From contig NZ_JACLZK010000001.1 of the NCBI RefSeq assembly GCF_014253065.1, positions 1 to 64,000 on the forward strand: a DNA stretch of 64,000 bases, read 5' to 3'. Origin of the DNA: Campylobacter massiliensis. Lineage in GTDB: Bacteria > Campylobacterota > Campylobacteria > Campylobacterales > Campylobacteraceae. Of this stretch, positions 60,803 to 64,000 are shown piece after piece (position 1 is the stretch's first letter; each line of letters opens with the position of its first letter). A program made the translations under genes and the position numbers. A model generated the notes under the pieces. That model saw nothing but the letters and a program-made list of their open reading frames with translations, made no database searches and had not been told where the DNA came from.

Positions 60803-62351
60803 ATGAGCTTTTTTTAACGAGAAAAATTTCGACTTCGTCATGGCCACCGCGGTCTTGCTCGTGCTTGCTATCCCAGTCGGTATCGCAAACATTTATCTTG
60901 GCTACGTCATCGGCGAGGGCCCTTGCACGCTTTGCTGGTGGGAGCGCATCGGCATGGTCGTGGTCGGCGTCGCTGGTATTTTGATACTGCGCTACGGCCT
61001 AAAGGCGCGCTACATAGCCGCCGTGCTTTTTGGCGCAGCATACGGTATTTTCATGACGCTTAGGCATGCGAGCTTTAGTTTATATAGAGATGTGGGCATG
61101 GGCTTTGGCGGCGATATATTCGGCGCACACACGTATACGTGGGGTATTTTGGTGTACTGGATCGTGGTTGTGGCGATGGGGCTTATGATGCTTTTTGCTA
61201 AAGATAAGGTCGTCTCGGACGATATCTCGCGCTCTGACACTAGGATCAAGCCTCTTAGCGTGTATTCAAAATTTGTGATCGCATTGAGCCTATTTGTGAT
61301 CCTATCAAATGCCGTTCAGGCGCTAATCTCAGCAGGCATCCCTCCGTATAGCGGCAAGGGCGATCCTGAGCGTATCAGCCTAAACAATACTTGGACCTCA
61401 GGCGTTTGGAAAAGGTTTGAAAAGCCGTTTTCATTTGTCGGCGCAAACGTCGTCGAGGATCCGTTTATAGCAGGCGAGCCTAAAGATATAAGCGTCAAAT
61501 TTAACCAAGATCCAAGTGCCGGCGCGTTTGTTGACGTAAAGCCTGCGCTTAGTGTGAAAAACAGCTTCCCGCTTCCTTTTGAAACAAAAGGGATTTTTGG
61601 CAAAGGCGTAACGAGCGGACTTGCGTATAACGCTAAAAATGATACTTTTGGCATCTCAAACACCGAAGGGGGCGTTTATTTTACGGATGCGAATTTTAAA
61701 GAGATCGCTCATGCTATCATCGACAAACCAAACGGCCGCAATATCAAAAAGGCTGTCGCATCGACATTTGTGGGCGATATGCTGGTGACTACGGGCTTTA
61801 ACAAAACGACATTTGCCGTTAAACCTGCCCAAAATGTGGACGCGTATCACGAGTGGAGATATTTTAGAGAGAGCACCGGTGGGCTCGAGTCTGCGTGGAA
61901 GTTCGACCGCCCGGCGCTTCTAACTATAAGAGCGAAAAAACAATACGTCCTAACGCTCGCAAAAGACCCGCAAAGCACCTACATGTATATGATTACGGTG
62001 CCGAACGAGCGCGCTAAGAACTTGATCCTCATAAAAGTAGATAGCAAGGACAAAATGCTAAGCGGCGAAACTATCGTAACCTCGAGCCTCGCGCTAAAAG
62101 ATAAACGCGATCTAAAAGACTACTACGTCACGGCTGGCGATATCGCGGGCGGTAAGTTTTTGGCCTACTCCAAAAACTACAATACCTTGCTCGTGATCGA
62201 CCTTGCGGACGCGAAGGTAGTCGACGCCTACGCTATGCCGCAAATCGGCGATATCTCCGGACTAGCGGTAAAGGGCGGTAGCATCTACGCTCTAGCTCAC
62301 AAGGACGGCAAAGTAAACGTCGTTGAGCTAAACAACCCTCTGGGCGAGTAA
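60803..62351 (+). CDS. dsbI: Disulfide oxidoreductase DsbI; apparent +1 frameshift at codon 4
   Basis: DsbI is a DsbB-like inner-membrane protein fused to a periplasmic propeller. The proper start is the ATG at 60803 with a strong AGGAGGT site, but ATG AGC TTT TTT is followed by TAA. Shifting +1 within the T7 run (60809-60815) gives MSFFNEKNFDFVMATAVLLVLAI, continuing 503 more residues from 60840 and matching the family start. About five helices (to 170) include the redox motif CTLCW; the rest (about 190-510) is a beta-propeller. No other cysteines are present. The shift may be programmed, phase-variable or a sequencing error. Restart at 60840 is less likely, as it lacks a ribosome-binding site. 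Confidence 0.85.
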
Positions 62352-62445
62352 ATTTAGCCCAAACCAGCGCAAATCCGTCCGCGTAAAGCGGGCGAATTTG
62401 CCTCCATCCTGAATACTTCTTAAGCTTAAATTCGGTCAAATTTTA

Positions 62446-62451
62446 TATAAT
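62446..62451 (+). promoter_or_regulatory. -10 promoter element for the nitroreductase gene
   Basis: TATAAT 32 bases before the ATG at 62483; AAAGGAGCG lies directly before the start. Confidence 0.6.
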
Positions 62452-62482
62452 TTAGCGTAACCATAAAATCAAAGGAGCGAAA

Positions 62483-63112
62483 ATGAATTTTTTAGAATCT
62501 ATGAAATTTCGTCATGCGTGCAAAGTTTTTGACGAGAACAAAAAGATCAGCGCGGGCGAGTTCGACTTTATCCTGGAGGCCGGCAGGCTAAGTCCTAGCT
62601 CTACGGGGCTTGAACAGTGGGACTTTTTAGTCGTGCAAAACGAGGAGCTAAGGCAAAAAATCCGCGAAGTCTCGTGGAATCAAGTGCAGATCACATCTTG
62701 CTCGCATTTGGTGGTCGTCTTAGCAAAGGTCAAAGAGATAAAATTTGGCAGCAGCTATGTTGATAAAATGATCGCTAGACGCGCAGATAAAGAGCCTGAG
62801 ATGATCGCTGCAAGGCAGAAATTTTATCACGACTTTTTGCTATCAAATTTCAAAAACGACGATGAGCTAACATTTCAGTGGTCGCACGAGCAGTGCATGA
62901 TAGCTGCGACAAATATGATGAACGCAGCCGCGAGCCTTGGCATAGATAGCTGCCCGATCGAAGGCTTTGATAGACACGCTTTAAATGAAATTTTAGGTCT
63001 TGATGAGAGTGAGCAAAGAGTGGCTATCGTAGTGCCATTTGGCTACCGCCTAAACCCGCAGCCGATAAAATACCGCCGCGAACTAAGCGACGTCGTGAAG
63101 TGGATTTACTAA
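62483..63112 (+). CDS. NAD(P)H-dependent nitroreductase family protein (RdxA/NfsB-like)
   Basis: A 209-residue FMN enzyme of the nitroreductase fold. It opens FRHACKVFDENKKIS, with the FMN-binding RLSPSSTGLEQWDFLVVQN near 40, and later AAASLGIDSCPIEGFD near 155 and GYRLNPQPIKYRRELSDVVKW at the end. Homologues (RdxA/FrxA) reduce nitroaromatics such as metronidazole; the physiological substrate is unclear. It is a single gene. Confidence 0.9.
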   Translation: MNFLESMKFRHACKVFDENKKISAGEFDFILEAGRLSPSSTGLEQWDFLVVQNEELRQKIREVSWNQVQITSCSHLVVVLAKVKEIKFGSSYVDKMIARRADKEPEMIAARQKFYHDFLLSNFKNDDELTFQWSHEQCMIAATNMMNAAASLGIDSCPIEGFDRHALNEILGLDESEQRVAIVVPFGYRLNPQPIKYRRELSDVVKWIY

Positions 63113-63655
63113 ATTTAGCAGCTACGTAAATTTAAATTTAACTTAGTCGGCGCGAACTCAACGCGGTTTTGACGCCGGCTAGATTTTAAATTCGAGTTTT
63201 GTTGCTCAAATTTATGCAAATTTATTTGCTAAGGCGACAAATCTACAGTTGTAGCACACACACCGCAGACGACGCGAAGGCGCCAAACGCGGTTTGTATA
63301 TTTGCGGCAAAGATTTTTGATAAACTGCCGTTTGACAAGCGGTAGCGCTATCTAGGACAGCCGTAGAGAAACTGCAAGACGCGATAATTGCTTGGGCAAA
63401 AAATGACCGCGCTTATTTCGCGCGATACTCACTTTTATACGAGCGAGCATTTGGCCGCGCTGCGCCGTGAAAGTCGGCGTAAGCCAGTTGCGGGCGCCCG
63501 TATTTATTTTGCGAACGGCTCGGAAAATTTGCTCAAATTTAAGACACAAAATTCGGCGAAATTTTAAATTTGCCGATTCCATCAATTCCAAATTTTAAGA
63601 ATTTCTGACCGTGAAAATTTACGGAGCTTGCAATTTTAGCCAAACTCAAATTAGG
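63113..63655. other. Intergenic region with terminator, otherwise unrecognised
   Basis: AGTCGGCG (63145-63152) pairs with CGCCGGCT (63173-63180) and is followed by AGATTTT, a probable terminator of the nitroreductase gene. The remaining 470 bases hold no convincing gene; short open frames there lack ribosome-binding sites and family features. Confidence 0.5.
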
Positions 63656-64000
63656 CTAAAAATTATCGCTCTGCCCGTTTAGCAGTTTGTCCACGACGTA
63701 GACGGCGATCTTTTTAGCGCCGTTCATGCTGATGTGCATGCCGTCATCCTTGCGTAGCGGCTTTTTGTCGGCACCCTCTTTTAGATACTTGCCGTTATCG
63801 CAGATCGCGCCGCTGATATCTATGTAGCGCGCACCGTATTTTTGCGCCGAGTTCTTGTATATCAGGTTTAGCGCCTTCATTTTTTTGTCGAATTTCTCGC
63901 TTTTCATACACGGCACTCCCAGCCATACGACCTGCGCGCCGTGCTGCCCTGCGATCTCGTAGATCTCGGCGATCCTGCCCTCGTAGGCCTCGCGCCACGC
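63656..64000 (-). CDS. SGNH-type hydrolase/DUF459-like protein, C-terminal part
   Basis: The frame is open from the right edge to a stop at 63656, giving the last 114 residues of a longer gene; the ATG at 63916 is internal. The sequence AQVVWLGVPCMKSEKFDKKMKALNLIYKNSA, then YIDISGAI and finally LRKDDGMHISMNGAKKIA fits SGNH-hydrolase-like proteins. The last motif carries the catalytic Asp and His of block V (D..H). DUF459 proteins of this kind in Campylobacter are periplasmic and linked to acetyl-group chemistry on the cell wall or glycans; the substrate here is unknown. Confidence 0.7.
   Translation of the reverse strand, partial: AWREAYEGRIAEIYEIAGQHGAQVVWLGVPCMKSEKFDKKMKALNLIYKNSAQKYGARYIDISGAICDNGKYLKEGADKKPLRKDDGMHISMNGAKKIAVYVVDKLLNGQSDNF

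Noticed and set aside
60840-62351. Simple start of dsbI at the ATG at 60840
   Set aside because: No ribosome-binding site, and the 12 preceding codons in this frame encode family-like sequence linked to the strong AGGAGG start by one extra T.
63352-63591. 79-codon minus-strand frame
   Set aside because: No ribosome-binding site and no family features; likely chance.
1-64000. tRNA (including tRNA-Sec), rRNA, CRISPR arrays, IS transposases
   Set aside because: Looked for in all gaps and found none convincing; a covariance search is needed to exclude a tRNA fully.

Overview
The window reads as a chromosomal segment of an epsilonproteobacterium, most likely a Campylobacter of the rectus/showae/curvus/gracilis type. 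The evidence is gene content typical of that genus: a p19/FTR1 iron locus in the Cj1658-Cj1665 order, a dba-dsbI pair, an fdhT-like YedE, a yedF-selD pair, and carboxynorspermidine genes for spermidine. Base composition is moderate for the genus, TTG starts are frequent, and AAATTT-centred words saturate the intergenic DNA. I see no rRNA, tRNA, CRISPR array or recognisable insertion sequence.

Layout. 1-1268: the start of an ankyrin-repeat protein that runs off the left edge. 1.5-12 kb: a formate dehydrogenase and selenocysteine (Sec) locus (TorD-type chaperone, 4Fe-4S protein, selA, selB, a DsbC-like protein, a small Tat protein, fdhA with an in-frame UGA, fdhB). 12.2-19.9 kb: high-affinity iron uptake (FTR1 permease, P19, DUF2318 protein, FtsX-type ABC transporter, thioredoxin lipoprotein). 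20-27.6 kb: a lipoprotein, then an outer-membrane receptor of the NosA/OprC type lying between two copies of a structured non-coding repeat, then a Tat-exported binding protein with its ABC importer and NnrS. 27.6-30.9 kb: a HlyD/ABC export operon whose permease is split by a stop codon. 31-42.4 kb: mixed housekeeping and transport genes, a family of palindromic repeats, and one AT-rich apparently foreign gene. 42.8-52.6 kb: two TelA-family genes with an XpaC-like partner, a beta-propeller protein, moeA, and a YqiJ/YqiK (flotillin) pair. 53-60.2 kb: selenium and molybdopterin genes (fdhT, moaD, moaE, fdhC, yedF, selD) plus nspC. 60.6-64 kb: dba-dsbI, a nitroreductase, and the end of an SGNH-type protein.

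How the genes work together. FdhA is a selenoprotein. SelD makes selenophosphate, SelA makes Sec-tRNA, SelB delivers it at UGA, and FdhT/YedF probably supply or handle selenium. MoeA, MoaD and MoaE contribute to the molybdopterin cofactor, and TorD, the Tat protein and the 4Fe-4S protein assist assembly and export. FdhB and FdhC complete the membrane-bound enzyme. SelD is itself encoded with an in-frame UGA at the catalytic Cys position, so the pathway depends on its own product. The tRNA-Sec gene was not found.

Most worth a second look: (i) two adjacent stem-loop repeats sharing a core but with different, self-complementary arms, and a related pair elsewhere; (ii) a roughly 0.5-kb element with terminal inverted repeats that brackets the receptor gene with a second, shorter copy; (iii) dsbI, whose ribosome-binding site and ATG are joined to the reading frame only by a +1 shift at a T7/UAA site; (iv) the SelD selenoprotein; (v) the plug-less receptor/Tat/ABC/NnrS cluster; and (vi) the TelA/flotillin region.
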